DNA of 36,621 nt, taken from positions 38,420 to 75,040 of the forward strand of contig QWPV01000006.1 of the NCBI GenBank assembly GCA_003671055.1, read 5' to 3'. Position numbers and translations under genes: made by a program. The notes under the pieces were generated by a model. It was not told where the DNA came from. It did not search any database and saw only the letters and a list, made by a program, of their open reading frames with translations. Numbering within the stretch: position 1 is the first letter of the stretch; each line of letters opens with the position of its first letter. Of this stretch, positions 8,068 to 16,494 are shown one piece after another. Source of the DNA: Planctomycetota bacterium (lineage in GTDB: Bacteria > Planctomycetota > Phycisphaerae > Phycisphaerales > SM1A02).

Positions 8068-11000
8068 TCGTCATCCTCCACGCCATCGCGTCGGAGCGAG
8101 AGCAAGTCGCGAAGTTGACCGATCGAAAGCTCCGTAAGCCACTGCTCGCCGGTGCCGATGATTTGCTTCGCAAGCTCGGTCTTCTGTTCAATCATGAGGT
8201 CGATCTGCTGTTCAAGTGTTCCCGTCGACATCATCTTGTGCACATTGACGGTGCGATGTTGTCCGATGCGGAATGCACGATCGGTCGCTTGATTCTCCAC
8301 CGCAGGATTCCACCAACGATCGAAGTGGAAGACGTGATTCGCGGCAGTGAGGTTGAGTCCAACGCCACCCGCCTTGAGCGAGAGTACGAAGATCGGGCAC
8401 GCGGGATCGTTCGATTGGAATCGATCGACAAGTTGGTCACGCTTCGCTTGCGGTGTGCCGCCGTGTAGAAAGAGCGCTTCGAGTCCAAGTTCACGTCGAA
8501 TCATCGAGACAAGGATGTGCCCCATCTGGCGGTACTGCGTGAAGATGAGTGCGCGATCTTTATTCGCAGAGACTTCTTCGAGCATCTCAATGAGACGCGT
8601 TGCTTTGCCGCTTCGACGTGAGTCGACGACGCTTCGCATCTCACCGCTGTCGATGTCGTCGTTCTCTTCTTCGGTGCCAAGTTCCTTCTGTCGCAGGAAG
8701 TGCGCGGGGTGATTGCAGATCTGCTTCAACTTCACCAGTGCGCTGAGCACGAGGCCGCGTCGCTGAATGCCTTCGCTCGCATCAACCTTATTGAGCATCT
8801 CGGTGACGACTGCTTCATAGAGTTGCGCTTGCTCGACGGTGAGCGGCACGATCTGCCGAGTCTCGACCAGCGGAGGAAGATCCGTGAGCACATTGGGATC
8901 CGTCTTGAGCCGTCGCAAGATGAACGGACGCACAAGTGACTTCAGGCGTTCCGCTTGGCGGCGATCTTTGTGTCGTTCGATCGGCATCGCAAAGCGTCGA
9001 CGGAAATCGCCATTCGAGCCGAGGTAACTCGGCGTGCAGAACTCAAGGATCGACCAGAGTTCGGACAATCGATTCTCCACCGGCGTACCAGTGAGCGCGA
9101 CACGGTGACCTGTGCGCAACGAACGAATCGATGCAGTCTGCTTGGTCGGCGGATTCTTAATGTGCTGCGCTTCATCGAGCGCAACGCGACGCCAATGCAC
9201 GCGATTGAGTGTTTCGAGGTCGCGCACGACAAGCGCGTAGGTCGTCACGATGACATCACTCGCAAGCGCGACCTTCACGAAGCTCTCTTCGATCGGGCGC
9301 TCGGGACCATGATGGATGTGGACTTGCAACTCAGGCGCGAAGCGATGCAGTTCGCGCACCCAGTTTCCGACAACGGACATTGGGCACACGAGCAGTGTCG
9401 GTCCAACAACACGATCGCCCGCAAGCTGTCTCTCATGTTGAAGGAGTGCGATGAGTTGCACGGTTTTACCGAGACCCATGTCATCTGCGAGACAACCGCC
9501 GAGGCCGAATTTATCGAGGAACGCAAGCCATGAAAGTCCGACGAGTTGATACGGACGCAGCGTGCCTTGGAACTTCGTGGGCTGTTCCACTTTCGAGAAC
9601 GATTCGTTCCCCGTGAAACTCAGCAGTTCCGTCACCCAACCTGAACTATCGAGACCAAGAATCGGAAGTCCAGCGTCTGCACCATCGAGTCCATTCGCGA
9701 GACGCAGTGCTTGCATCACCGTCATCTTTCCGCCTGGATGTTCTTTCAAGAAGCGCATCGCGCCGACAAGATCTTCAGGGCGAATCTCAACCCATTGTCC
9801 GCCGACGCGAAGCAACGGAGAGCCTTGGCTCGCGAGTCGTTGAAACTCTTCGATGGAAAGTGGTTGTTCGCCGAGCGCGATCTGCCACGAGTAGTCAACG
9901 AGCGAGTGCAGACCGAGATGCGGTTGATCCGTGGCTCCGGCAGCGCCGCCCATGAATTCTGGCGCGGTGGTTCCGGAATCAATCAGGAGTCGCGCGCCGA
10001 GTCTGCTTGCTGTTTGTCCCCACCATGAAGGCGCGAGCACAACGAATCCTGCTTCAGCGAGAATCGGTCGGTAGTCGCGCAAGAACGCGTACGCCTCGTT
10101 GGTGCTTAGTTCGAGACCAACGGGTTCGTTCTCTTCAAGCGCGCGTTCAATGCGTGGCCAAATGCGTGCCGCGCGCGCAAGTTCACTCAAGAAAACATTC
10201 GTAGCGGGTTCGCCTTCGTCGCCCATGCGCGCAAGCAATCCTTTGAGTCCATCGCGACCGTTCGCCCACACTTGCGCCGCTTCGATGATGACTGGCGGAT
10301 CATCGGTCGTGATAAGTTTGAAACTGAGATCCCATCGCGCGTTTCGTCCGTCTTGCGCGGATGTGCCTGGTTCGTCTTGCTCGGGTTCAGACAACTCAAG
10401 ACAGAGTCGCACGAGTCGACCTTCACCCACATCATCCAGTTGCGAGAGCCACTGTCGCGCACCGCGCATGAGATATGTGTCGCTGTGTTTGAGCCCTTGC
10501 ACCGTGCGGTTGCTGCCAAGAAGTCCTGTGAGCCACGCAACATGCGCATCGCTCTCGGGCTCGCGTTCATCGATCGCATCGCCGTAACTTTCGCGCACAA
10601 GTGTGCTGCGCACTTCACCATCGACAAGTCCAACGAGTGCAGCTTCGAGGCAATTCCACGGTTGACCGCGGCATTCATCTTCGCAACAACGCACGACTGG
10701 CGGCATCGAGCGAAGCAGTGCTTGCGCACGCGAAGCTGGTTCGCCGTCAGCAAGCCATGGCTGCCAGAGCGCGACGAAGCGTCCGGACTTTTCTTGCACG
10801 AGACTCGGCACGACACGCATATCCGCGAGCAAATCTGTCGCGAGGTCTGCAAGCGCGCGCCACCACACCAATTCATGACCAAGCAAATTCGCGCTGCGAT
10901 CCGTTTCTTGCGCAGCGAGAAGGAAGCGCAACGCCGCGGGCGCTTCGAGTGCGACCACGGGCACTTCGATCGTGCTTGCGTGCAAGATGTCGTCTTCGAG

Positions 11001-11342
11001 ATTACTCAGTCCAAGCGCGAGCGCGAGACGATCGCTCGGCATGGGCTCGGATCCGCGTGCGGTGGTGCGTGTTGGTAGCGTGAGCTTGATCGGTTCTTCC
11101 GAACTCAGGATGTCGTCGTAGGCAAGAACACTCGTTCCGCCAGCGATTGCGCTCACAGCAGTCTTCAACGCATCGATGCCGAGCGCGAACGGATGGACGC
11201 GCACAGCGGTGACGGTATCGGTGTCGGTGTCACTTGAACTCTGCGCGAGTTCAGCGCCGTCTCGTAGGGTTTGTGCAAGAAGGGCATCTTCGCCCCAGAG
11301 TTGCAGGCGGTCCCTCGTCCAAACAGCGTGAATGACGAGCAT
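8064..11342 (-). CDS. SNF2-family DEAD/DEAH-box ATPase (HelZ/RapA-like superfamily 2)
   Basis: This 1092-aa cytosolic protein has a long N-terminal region of about 580 residues, probably the SNF2-associated domain typical of bacterial members. An SNF2 ATPase core follows. Motif I, DDMGLGKT, is near residue 622 and motif II, DEAQ, near 722. The C-terminal RecA-like lobe is marked by FTQYRQMGH, HGGTPQAKRD, SLKAGGVGLNL and the terminal motif RAFRIGQ. Such proteins translocate on double-stranded DNA and displace bound proteins, including RNA polymerase. The actual bacterial role is mostly undefined. It starts at an ATG 54 bp downstream of tRNA-Lys and overlaps the SWIM gene by four bases, strong evidence for a functional pair. 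Confidence 0.93.
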   Translation of the reverse strand: MLVIHAVWTRDRLQLWGEDALLAQTLRDGAELAQSSSDTDTDTVTAVRVHPFALGIDALKTAVSAIAGGTSVLAYDDILSSEEPIKLTLPTRTTARGSEPMPSDRLALALGLSNLEDDILHASTIEVPVVALEAPAALRFLLAAQETDRSANLLGHELVWWRALADLATDLLADMRVVPSLVQEKSGRFVALWQPWLADGEPASRAQALLRSMPPVVRCCEDECRGQPWNCLEAALVGLVDGEVRSTLVRESYGDAIDEREPESDAHVAWLTGLLGSNRTVQGLKHSDTYLMRGARQWLSQLDDVGEGRLVRLCLELSEPEQDEPGTSAQDGRNARWDLSFKLITTDDPPVIIEAAQVWANGRDGLKGLLARMGDEGEPATNVFLSELARAARIWPRIERALEENEPVGLELSTNEAYAFLRDYRPILAEAGFVVLAPSWWGQTASRLGARLLIDSGTTAPEFMGGAAGATDQPHLGLHSLVDYSWQIALGEQPLSIEEFQRLASQGSPLLRVGGQWVEIRPEDLVGAMRFLKEHPGGKMTVMQALRLANGLDGADAGLPILGLDSSGWVTELLSFTGNESFSKVEQPTKFQGTLRPYQLVGLSWLAFLDKFGLGGCLADDMGLGKTVQLIALLQHERQLAGDRVVGPTLLVCPMSVVGNWVRELHRFAPELQVHIHHGPERPIEESFVKVALASDVIVTTYALVVRDLETLNRVHWRRVALDEAQHIKNPPTKQTASIRSLRTGHRVALTGTPVENRLSELWSILEFCTPSYLGSNGDFRRRFAMPIERHKDRRQAERLKSLVRPFILRRLKTDPNVLTDLPPLVETRQIVPLTVEQAQLYEAVVTEMLNKVDASEGIQRRGLVLSALVKLKQICNHPAHFLRQKELGTEEENDDIDSGEMRSVVDSRRSGKATRLIEMLEEVSANKDRALIFTQYRQMGHILVSMIRRELGLEALFLHGGTPQAKRDQLVDRFQSNDPACPIFVLSLKAGGVGLNLTAANHVFHFDRWWNPAVENQATDRAFRIGQHRTVNVHKMMSTGTLEQQIDLMIEQKTELAKQIIGTGEQWLTELSIGQLRDLLSLRRDGVEDDD

Positions 11343-11396
11343 GATCAGAATCCGTTCAGTCTGAGGCGAAGGCTATGGCTAAAGGGTCTAAAGAAG

Positions 11397-11469
11397 TGAT
11401 TGCGCTGGGATTCGAACCCAGGACCTAGCGGTTAAAAGCCGCTTGCTCTACCAGCTGAGCTACGCAACC
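11397..11469 (-). tRNA. tRNA-Lys, anticodon UUU
   Basis: The minus strand folds into a full cloverleaf of 73 nt. Acceptor arm GGTTGCG pairs with CGCAATC (one G-U), the D arm is GCTC/GAGC, the anticodon stem is AGCGG/CCGCT with loop CTTTTAA, and the T arm is CTGGG-TTCGAAT-CCCAG. The discriminator base is A. The anticodon TTT reads AAA and AAG lysine codons. CCA is not encoded. It lies just upstream of the SNF2 gene on the same strand. Confidence 0.97.
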
Positions 11470-11482
11470 GCGAAGGGGTCAA

Positions 11483-11488
11483 ATTGTA
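11483..11488 (-). promoter_or_regulatory. -10 element of the tRNA-Lys promoter
   Basis: The minus strand reads TACAAT, one change from the sigma-70 consensus TATAAT, about 13 nt upstream of the mature tRNA 5' end. That places transcription start a few bases before the tRNA. I do not find a convincing -35 hexamer at 16-18 nt spacing. Confidence 0.45.
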
Positions 11489-11580
11489 GCGGAAATCACC
11501 CCAACGCCGCATGCGCTCATGCGTCTTTCTTGCGTCAAAATTGCGGCTCTGCATCGCACATGCGTGCGCGCCGTCAAATG

Positions 11581-11597
11581 TTGGCACGGAGATTGAA
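11581..11597 (+). promoter_or_regulatory. sigma-54-like -24/-12 element before the lipoprotein pair
   Basis: The plus strand reads TTGGCACG, four bases, then TTGAA. The -24 half matches the sigma-54 consensus YTGGCACG exactly and the spacing to the -12 half is correct. The -12 half is TTGAA rather than TTGCW, so the conserved C is lost. The predicted start near 11608 would leave a leader of about 28 nt, with GGAG before the ATG at 11636. The match could be fortuitous. Confidence 0.35.
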
Positions 11598-11635
11598 GGT
11601 AGAGAGTCGACTGACCGACGCACGGAGTGCTCGCT

Positions 11636-13018
11636 ATGAAAACCGCACGGACGCAACTTATCTCGTTCTCTACCGCATTTCTCACGGTTGCAGCGCTTTC
11701 AGGCTGCTCGATGTTCGACTTCGGGTCGACAACATCCCCGAGAAATGCGACGCCAACTTCACCGCGAACCGCAGCGAAGCCAACACTTCCTGCCGCGAAC
11801 CCTGCAGGAGATGCGCTTGTATCGGCAGATCATGCCGGAGGCAGCGCGAGTGCGGGCGGGTCCATGTCGCGCTCCGTTGAGTTCGGCGGTACTGCTTCTG
11901 CGGGATCCGCAAGCGCCGGAGGTTCCGCGAATGCGACGACGCGCAAATCGACGATGCCAGTCGGTCTTTACGGCGACACTCGACGCATTCAGGACTCGAA
12001 CCTCTCGGAGGGCGGCGGAAATCTCTCGCAGGTTTCCTTCGCGACCGAAGGCGGCGATTACAGCCCGGATGTCGATCGACAAGGTCGCTTCGTGGTCTAC
12101 GCCTCCACGCAGCATCGTCCAACATTCGACGTGTATCGAAAGGCGATCGATGGACGAACGACAACGCAGCTGACCACCGATCCTGCGGATGATTTGATGC
12201 CGTGCGCGAGCCCCGATGGCAAGCAAGTTGCGTTCTCCTCCAACCGCAATGGCAACTGGGACGTCTTTGTGATGAGCGTCGATGGCGGTCCGCCCACGCA
12301 AGTGACGAGCGACGCCGATGATGAAGTGCAAGCAACATGGGCGCCTGATTCGCGCCGGCTCGCATTTAGTCGAAAGAACGGCCGCACGGAAACATGGGAG
12401 ATTTGGATCGTCGACACGTCCGCGCCAGCCGCGCGTACGTTTGTGTGTGAAGGATTCCTGCCGCGCTGGTCGCCTGACGAAGGGCAAGATCGATTGCTCT
12501 TTCAACGCGCACGGCAGCGTGGTTCGCGCCTCTATGGACTGTGGACGATTGAGCTTGATCGCGGCGAAGGAAAGAACCCAACTGAAATCGTGAGCGCGAA
12601 AAACGCTGCAGTCCTGCAGCCGAATTGGTCGCCTGATGGCGCACAGATTGTGTTCACCACCGTGGTGAATCCAGATGGAAACAGCGAGTGGCCCGCGCAG
12701 TCGGACATTTGGACGGTCCATCGCGACGGCACGAATCGCGTGAGTCTGACGAACAGTCGATTCCGTAACATGCAACCCGCGTGGGGCATCGATGGTCGCG
12801 TGTACTTCGTGAGTAACCGTGGCGGCGTCGAAAATATTTGGTCAGTGGCTGCACCAATGACGCCGAACATCACCGCGCCGACGAGTATCGCGAAGGCAGT
12901 TGCGGCGCCGATGATCCCGACGGCGACGGCGCCGACTCTTGCACCAGCACTCGCCGATCCACTTGCAGCTGCGGAAGATCCAACGGGGATCGATCCAGCG
13001 AATGGACCGATGCCGTAA
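11636..13018 (+). CDS. PD40/TolB-like beta-propeller lipoprotein
   Basis: This 460-aa protein has a lipoprotein signal peptide with lipobox LSGC (lipidated Cys24). A Gly/Ser/Ala-rich linker with repeated SAGGS-type units covers roughly residues 55-105. After it come at least five PD40/WD40-type blades, seen as repeated motifs such as YSPDVDRQG, CASPDGKQVAFSSNRNG, WAPDSRRLAFSRKNG, WSPDGAQIVFT and a final VYFVSNRGG. The fold resembles the TolB C-terminal domain, which binds Pal in the periplasm, but the TolB N-terminal domain is not evident. The C-terminus is Ala/Pro/Thr-rich. The start is the ATG at 11636, with GGAG eight bases upstream, not the GTG at 11627. A second lipoprotein follows after 65 bp on the same strand. 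Confidence 0.85.
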   Translation: MKTARTQLISFSTAFLTVAALSGCSMFDFGSTTSPRNATPTSPRTAAKPTLPAANPAGDALVSADHAGGSASAGGSMSRSVEFGGTASAGSASAGGSANATTRKSTMPVGLYGDTRRIQDSNLSEGGGNLSQVSFATEGGDYSPDVDRQGRFVVYASTQHRPTFDVYRKAIDGRTTTQLTTDPADDLMPCASPDGKQVAFSSNRNGNWDVFVMSVDGGPPTQVTSDADDEVQATWAPDSRRLAFSRKNGRTETWEIWIVDTSAPAARTFVCEGFLPRWSPDEGQDRLLFQRARQRGSRLYGLWTIELDRGEGKNPTEIVSAKNAAVLQPNWSPDGAQIVFTTVVNPDGNSEWPAQSDIWTVHRDGTNRVSLTNSRFRNMQPAWGIDGRVYFVSNRGGVENIWSVAAPMTPNITAPTSIAKAVAAPMIPTATAPTLAPALADPLAAAEDPTGIDPANGPMP

Positions 13019-13083
13019 CGAATTGTTGACTGTGTTTGTTTCAGACCCAAGGATGGGAACTTCGAGCGCATGGAGGCGCACGT

Positions 13084-13842
13084 ATGCACAACGCACTTCA
13101 CCACATCACGCGAACTACTTGTTTTCTCGCAACTTTCACAGCTCTCGCACTGAGTGTGACCGGCTGCGCGCCGCAGCGACTGTCGAACCCGACGATCCTG
13201 CAAAGCCCATATCCAGAAGAACGCGTGTGGGCAGTCGTCCCCTTCGGCAACGAATCTGGCGTGAGCATTGTGGATGGCGCAGCGGTTGCGGATCGCTTCG
13301 TGGAAGAAGTCGAAGGCGTGGACGGTCTGCGTTGTTTGCCAGTCAATCGAACACTCGCCGCGATGAAGTCGCTCGGCATGACCGGAGTCTTCGATCGCCA
13401 ACAAGCGTTCACACTGATGCGCACGCTGCAAGCCGACGGACTCGTGCTCGGTAGCGTCACAACCTACGACCCCTACAAGCCACTCCGACTCGGCATCGCC
13501 ATCGAGTTGATTTCGGGTTCACCAGACGACAGTCGCAGGCCAATCGACCTGCGCGAACTCACGATGCCCACAAGCGAATCGATCGGATCCGACGCGAGTG
13601 GAACGCAAGTTGGCATGGCACAAGCCTCGCGACTCTTCGATGCCCGCGCACACGACACGATCGCCGAACTCGACATCTACGCGACGGGCAGAACCGAACA
13701 AGACGGCTCCTTCGGCAAACGAGCCTACGAAACCCGCATGGACCTCTTCGCAAGGTTCGCCAGCTACGTCCTCATCCGCGACCTCCTACATCAAGAGGGT
13801 TACCGCGTGAACCCCGTCATGGCGACAGAACCGTCAAGCTAA
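13084..13842 (+). CDS. lipoprotein of the CsgG/FlgO/LpoB-like type
   Basis: This 252-aa protein has a signal peptide and lipobox SVTGC (Cys28). The mature part begins with VWAVVPFGNESG and continues with ADRFVEEVEGVDGLRCLPVNRT and ADGLVLGSVTTYDPY. This order (beta-strand ending in PF.N.SG, a helix, then a strand with xGLVLGxV) is the pattern of the CsgG, FlgO and LpoB superfamily of outer-membrane lipoproteins. The assignment rests on pattern only. GGAGG seven bases before the ATG fixes the start. It probably forms an operon with the beta-propeller lipoprotein 65 bp upstream, and both would be envelope-anchored. The exact role, secretion, flagellar or peptidoglycan, cannot be told. Confidence 0.75.
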   Translation: MHNALHHITRTTCFLATFTALALSVTGCAPQRLSNPTILQSPYPEERVWAVVPFGNESGVSIVDGAAVADRFVEEVEGVDGLRCLPVNRTLAAMKSLGMTGVFDRQQAFTLMRTLQADGLVLGSVTTYDPYKPLRLGIAIELISGSPDDSRRPIDLRELTMPTSESIGSDASGTQVGMAQASRLFDARAHDTIAELDIYATGRTEQDGSFGKRAYETRMDLFARFASYVLIRDLLHQEGYRVNPVMATEPSS

Positions 13843-14243
13843 GCGGCGAGTCAGCACGACCCTCCAATCGAGGACAGGCACTTTTCCTGCAATTGAGGAC
13901 AGGCACTTCATCCAATCGAGGACAGGCACTTTTCCTTTTGCACGGCTGCGGCTGGTCGTGGGTCGATTCGACGCATTTGTGGCTGCTATGACCTAAAATC
14001 GACGTAACTCTTGTTTTTGCAGGCTGATATGTGCGGAACTCGGAAGATCGTTCTTGCTTTCTCGGACTAGTTGTTTCTACTATCGGTCTCTTCCGAACGG
14101 GTTTCCGGTCTGAATGATTCTCAGTCACACGACTGAAAAGCATCCAACTTCGATAGTCACTTAGCCGATATCGGTCTGCACAACGAGCACGAACGCGCGC
14201 ACAGACGGTGGGTCTGCTCGCGAGTTCGAAAGGGTTACAAGCC
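13843..14243. other. 401-bp intergenic region between the lipoprotein pair and the Xer recombinase gene
   Basis: It holds three REP-like repeats (13864-13935). After them come about 300 bp that look more AT-rich and less codon-like than the flanks, with no convincing gene on either strand. The upstream promoter of the recombinase is presumably here, but I cannot point to a clear -35/-10 pair. A 142-aa minus-strand frame covers it and is judged spurious. Confidence 0.7.
13864..13935. repeat. three tandem REP-like copies with core GAGGACAGGCACTT
   Basis: Copies lie at 13864-13887, 13889-13913 and 13912-13935. Copies 1 and 3 share the same 24 bases, running from CCAATC through the core to TTTTCC. 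Copy 2 differs in the flanks (GCAATT before the core, CATCC after). The period is 25 then 23 bp, too short for CRISPR spacers. The GGACAGGCAC core resembles short dispersed repeats that I recall from planctomycete genomes near IS200-like REP-associated transposases, but no transposase is present here. Confidence 0.85.
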
Positions 14244-15230
14244 ATGAATGAGAATCTTCCAATCGTCGACCGCTTCCTGAGTTACCTGACTGACGAGCGT
14301 CACTTCAGTCCATACACATCGCGCTGCTATGGCCTCGATCTTCGCCAATTCGTCGAGCACCTCACGCAGTCGACCGGTGTCGAGTGTGATCGCGCAGCAG
14401 AGCAGACCGCGTTTGACCGCACGTCAACCGATGCGAAGACGCTCACTGGGATGATTCTGCAACTAGATGTGGAACGCGTTCGCGGATTCCTCACGAAGTT
14501 GAGCGACGCGAGTTACTCCGCCGCAACGATGGCGCGCAAGATCGCAACGCTGCGCTCCTTCCACAAGTGGATGGAGAAGCGCGGCATCGTCGCTTCGAAT
14601 CCGATGACGCTCATTCGCACACCCAAGCAAGCGCGCCGACTTCCGAAGGCGATCAGCGTCGATGAAGTTGAGCGATTGCTTTCCGCGCCAGATGATCGAG
14701 ACTTGCTCGGTGCACGCGATCGCGCGATTCTTGAAACGCTCTACTCCACTGGTATCCGCGTGAGTGAAGTTGTCGCGATCAATCGTGGTGATCTGCGCGA
14801 AACCGAAGAGTGCATCATCATCAAGGGCAAGGGTCGTCGTGAGCGCGTTGTGCCGCTCGGCCTCCCTGCGCTCCGTGCGTTGCGTCACTACCTCGACATG
14901 CTTGACTCAGAAATGCGCGCCGCTGGTATTCGTACTGAAGACGCGGCGCCGCTCTTCGTGAACAAGCACGGCTCGCGACTCTCAAGTCGTTCGGTCCGCC
15001 GCAAGGTTGCGAAGTATCTGACGAAGGTCGGACTCGACCCAGACATCAGCCCACACACGATTCGCCACAGCTTCGCGACGCACTTGCTTTCGAACGGCGC
15101 AGACCTTCGTCAAGTGCAAGAACTGCTCGGTCACCAGTCGCTGTCGTCGACGCAGGTTTACACGCATCTTGCGCAATCGCGCATGCGGCAGTCCTACGAC
15201 AAGGCGCATCCACGCGCTGAAGCAAGCTGA
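14244..15230 (+). CDS. tyrosine recombinase of the XerC/XerD type
   Basis: This 328-aa site-specific recombinase would resolve chromosome dimers at dif with FtsK, if it is the housekeeping Xer. An N-terminal SAM-like core-binding domain (residues 1 to about 125) is followed by the catalytic domain. The visible active-site residues are Arg172 in STGIRVSEV, a lysine in KGKGRRERVVP, His271 and Arg274 in HTIRHSFATHL, His297 in LGHQ, and the nucleophile Tyr306 in QVYTHL. The N-terminal domain has an extra loop of about 25 residues between helices. The ATG at 14244 is preferred, with AGGG nine bases upstream; the frame also opens at a GTG at 14208. It is followed by a strong terminator, so it is probably monocistronic. 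XerC versus XerD is not resolved. Confidence 0.9.
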   Translation: MNENLPIVDRFLSYLTDERHFSPYTSRCYGLDLRQFVEHLTQSTGVECDRAAEQTAFDRTSTDAKTLTGMILQLDVERVRGFLTKLSDASYSAATMARKIATLRSFHKWMEKRGIVASNPMTLIRTPKQARRLPKAISVDEVERLLSAPDDRDLLGARDRAILETLYSTGIRVSEVVAINRGDLRETEECIIIKGKGRRERVVPLGLPALRALRHYLDMLDSEMRAAGIRTEDAAPLFVNKHGSRLSSRSVRRKVAKYLTKVGLDPDISPHTIRHSFATHLLSNGADLRQVQELLGHQSLSSTQVYTHLAQSRMRQSYDKAHPRAEAS

Positions 15231-15257
15231 TTGCACGCTTCTCCATAGCCTTCTCAC

Positions 15258-15290
15258 GAGCGCCTTCGGAATTCCGAAGGCGCTCTTTTT
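15258..15290 (+). terminator. Rho-independent terminator of the xer gene
   Basis: A perfect hairpin, GAGCGCCTTCGG with its complement over an AATT turn (15258-15285), is followed by TTTTT and then CTTCC. It ends 60 bp after the recombinase stop, with the U-tract on the plus strand. Confidence 0.93.
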
Positions 15291-15314
15291 CTTCCATCGC
15301 GTATAAGTCCACGC

Positions 15315-15767
15315 ATGCACTTCCTCACAACCATCGCCGCGGCTTCCATTGCGGTATTTCTCTCTGCCTGCTCGACAAATCCGAAGCATCAGGAAGCGAC
15401 GCTCGCTGGTGTTGCTGGAAGTGACGCGAAGGATGCTGAGCAACTCGTGGGGACATGGGTGAGCGAACAAGACGGGGCCGTGTTTACGATTTCGGAGGCG
15501 GGGCTCTTCGGGCTTGATCGCGGCGCAGTGCGATCGCTCGGCATGTGGAGATTGCATGCGGATCCAGCGGGCTCGCGATTGTCGCTCATCAATGTGCACG
15601 AGTCCGCAGCGTGCCCCGATCAAGAAGGGGTGTATGTGGTCGAGATCACGCGCGACACCATGCGACTTGCAATCGTCAAGGACGCGTGCACCGGCCGCGA
15701 GGAGTTGATGAGTTGGCCGTGGACGCGAAAGCCTACGGACACGAAGAGCGCCGATGCCGCAAAGTGA
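15315..15767 (+). CDS. small lipoprotein, lipocalin-like pattern
   Basis: This 150-aa protein has a signal peptide with lipobox LSAC (Cys19). The mature part holds LVGTWVSEQDGAVFTISEAGLF, then a strand-rich region with GMWRLHADPAGSRLSL and a late cysteine pair (SAACPDQE and KDACTGRE) that could form a disulfide. The VGTWVS opening and alternating strands recall small lipocalin-like lipoproteins, but I do not assign a family. It starts 25 bp after the terminator of xer, so it has its own promoter or depends on read-through. Its last 14 bases overlap the start of the downstream methyltransferase. Confidence 0.75.
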   Translation: MHFLTTIAAASIAVFLSACSTNPKHQEATLAGVAGSDAKDAEQLVGTWVSEQDGAVFTISEAGLFGLDRGAVRSLGMWRLHADPAGSRLSLINVHESAACPDQEGVYVVEITRDTMRLAIVKDACTGREELMSWPWTRKPTDTKSADAAK

Positions 15768-16494
15768 TCCGCTGACATTCGATGTGCGACTCGGGGATTG
15801 CATAAAACTCTTCCCGAAGGTCGCTGCGTCAAGTGTTGATTTCATTTATCTCGATCCGCCTTTTAACACAGGTCGTACGCATCGAAGTTCACGCGGCGCA
15901 TTTCGCGATGTCTTCGCCGGCGTAGACGCGTACATCGAATTCTTGCGACCTCGCCTCGAACTCGCGCACCGCACACTCAAGCCTGAAGGCAGCATCATCG
16001 TGCACTGCGATTGGCACGCATCGCATCGCGTGCGTGTGTTGCTTGATGAGTTGTTCGGGAGCGAGCGTTTCTTGAATCACCTCATCTGGCAATACGGGCT
16101 CGGTGGTTCAAGCCCACGCATGTTCGCGCGTAAACACGATGATTTGCTGTGGTATGCGAAGGGTGACACCTGGCACTACACCGCTCCACGCGTGCCAGCA
16201 ACGAGTCGGCGCATGCAAGGGCTTACGAAGAAGGCAACCGATGTCTTGGACATTCCATCGCTGAACAACATGTCCAAGGAACGATGCGGTTGGCCGACGC
16301 AGAAGCCGCTCGCACTCTTGGAACTTCTCGTGGAAGCATGTTGTCCACCAAAGGGCATCGTGCTCGATCCGTTCTGCGGTTCCGGCACAACGCTCATCGC
16401 GGCGCAGCGGCTTGGTCGAAGCGCGATTGGTTTCGATATTGCGCCAGAAGCAGTCGCGCTCACGAAGCAGCGATTAGCAACTGGAGTGCGCTAG
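15754..16494 (+). CDS. site-specific DNA methyltransferase, beta-class N4/N6 (orphan)
   Basis: This 246-aa enzyme transfers a methyl group from SAM to an exocyclic amino group in DNA. Motif order is beta class: catalytic DPPFNTG at residues 34-40, and the SAM-binding DPFCGSGTT at 205-213 near the C-terminus, preceded by PTQKP at 181-185. The middle region (about 90-175), including GLGGSSPRMFARKHDD, would hold the target-recognition residues. It is short and lacks the extra C-terminal domain of CcrM-type GANTC enzymes. The start overlaps the lipoprotein end by 14 bp. The 3' end overlaps the convergent purK by 21 bp. No restriction endonuclease is adjacent, so it is probably a solitary methyltransferase; its target sequence is unknown. 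Confidence 0.88.
   Translation: MPQSDPLTFDVRLGDCIKLFPKVAASSVDFIYLDPPFNTGRTHRSSRGAFRDVFAGVDAYIEFLRPRLELAHRTLKPEGSIIVHCDWHASHRVRVLLDELFGSERFLNHLIWQYGLGGSSPRMFARKHDDLLWYAKGDTWHYTAPRVPATSRRMQGLTKKATDVLDIPSLNNMSKERCGWPTQKPLALLELLVEACCPPKGIVLDPFCGSGTTLIAAQRLGRSAIGFDIAPEAVALTKQRLATGVR

Noticed and set aside
13864-13935. CRISPR array
   Set aside because: Only three units, with essentially no spacers (period 23-25 bp) and no cas gene.
13817-14245. 142-aa minus-strand open frame with repeated SACPRL peptides
   Set aside because: The peptide repeats come from translating the three REP-like copies. It overlaps the end of the upstream lipoprotein gene, has no family features, and covers the region expected to hold the Xer promoter.
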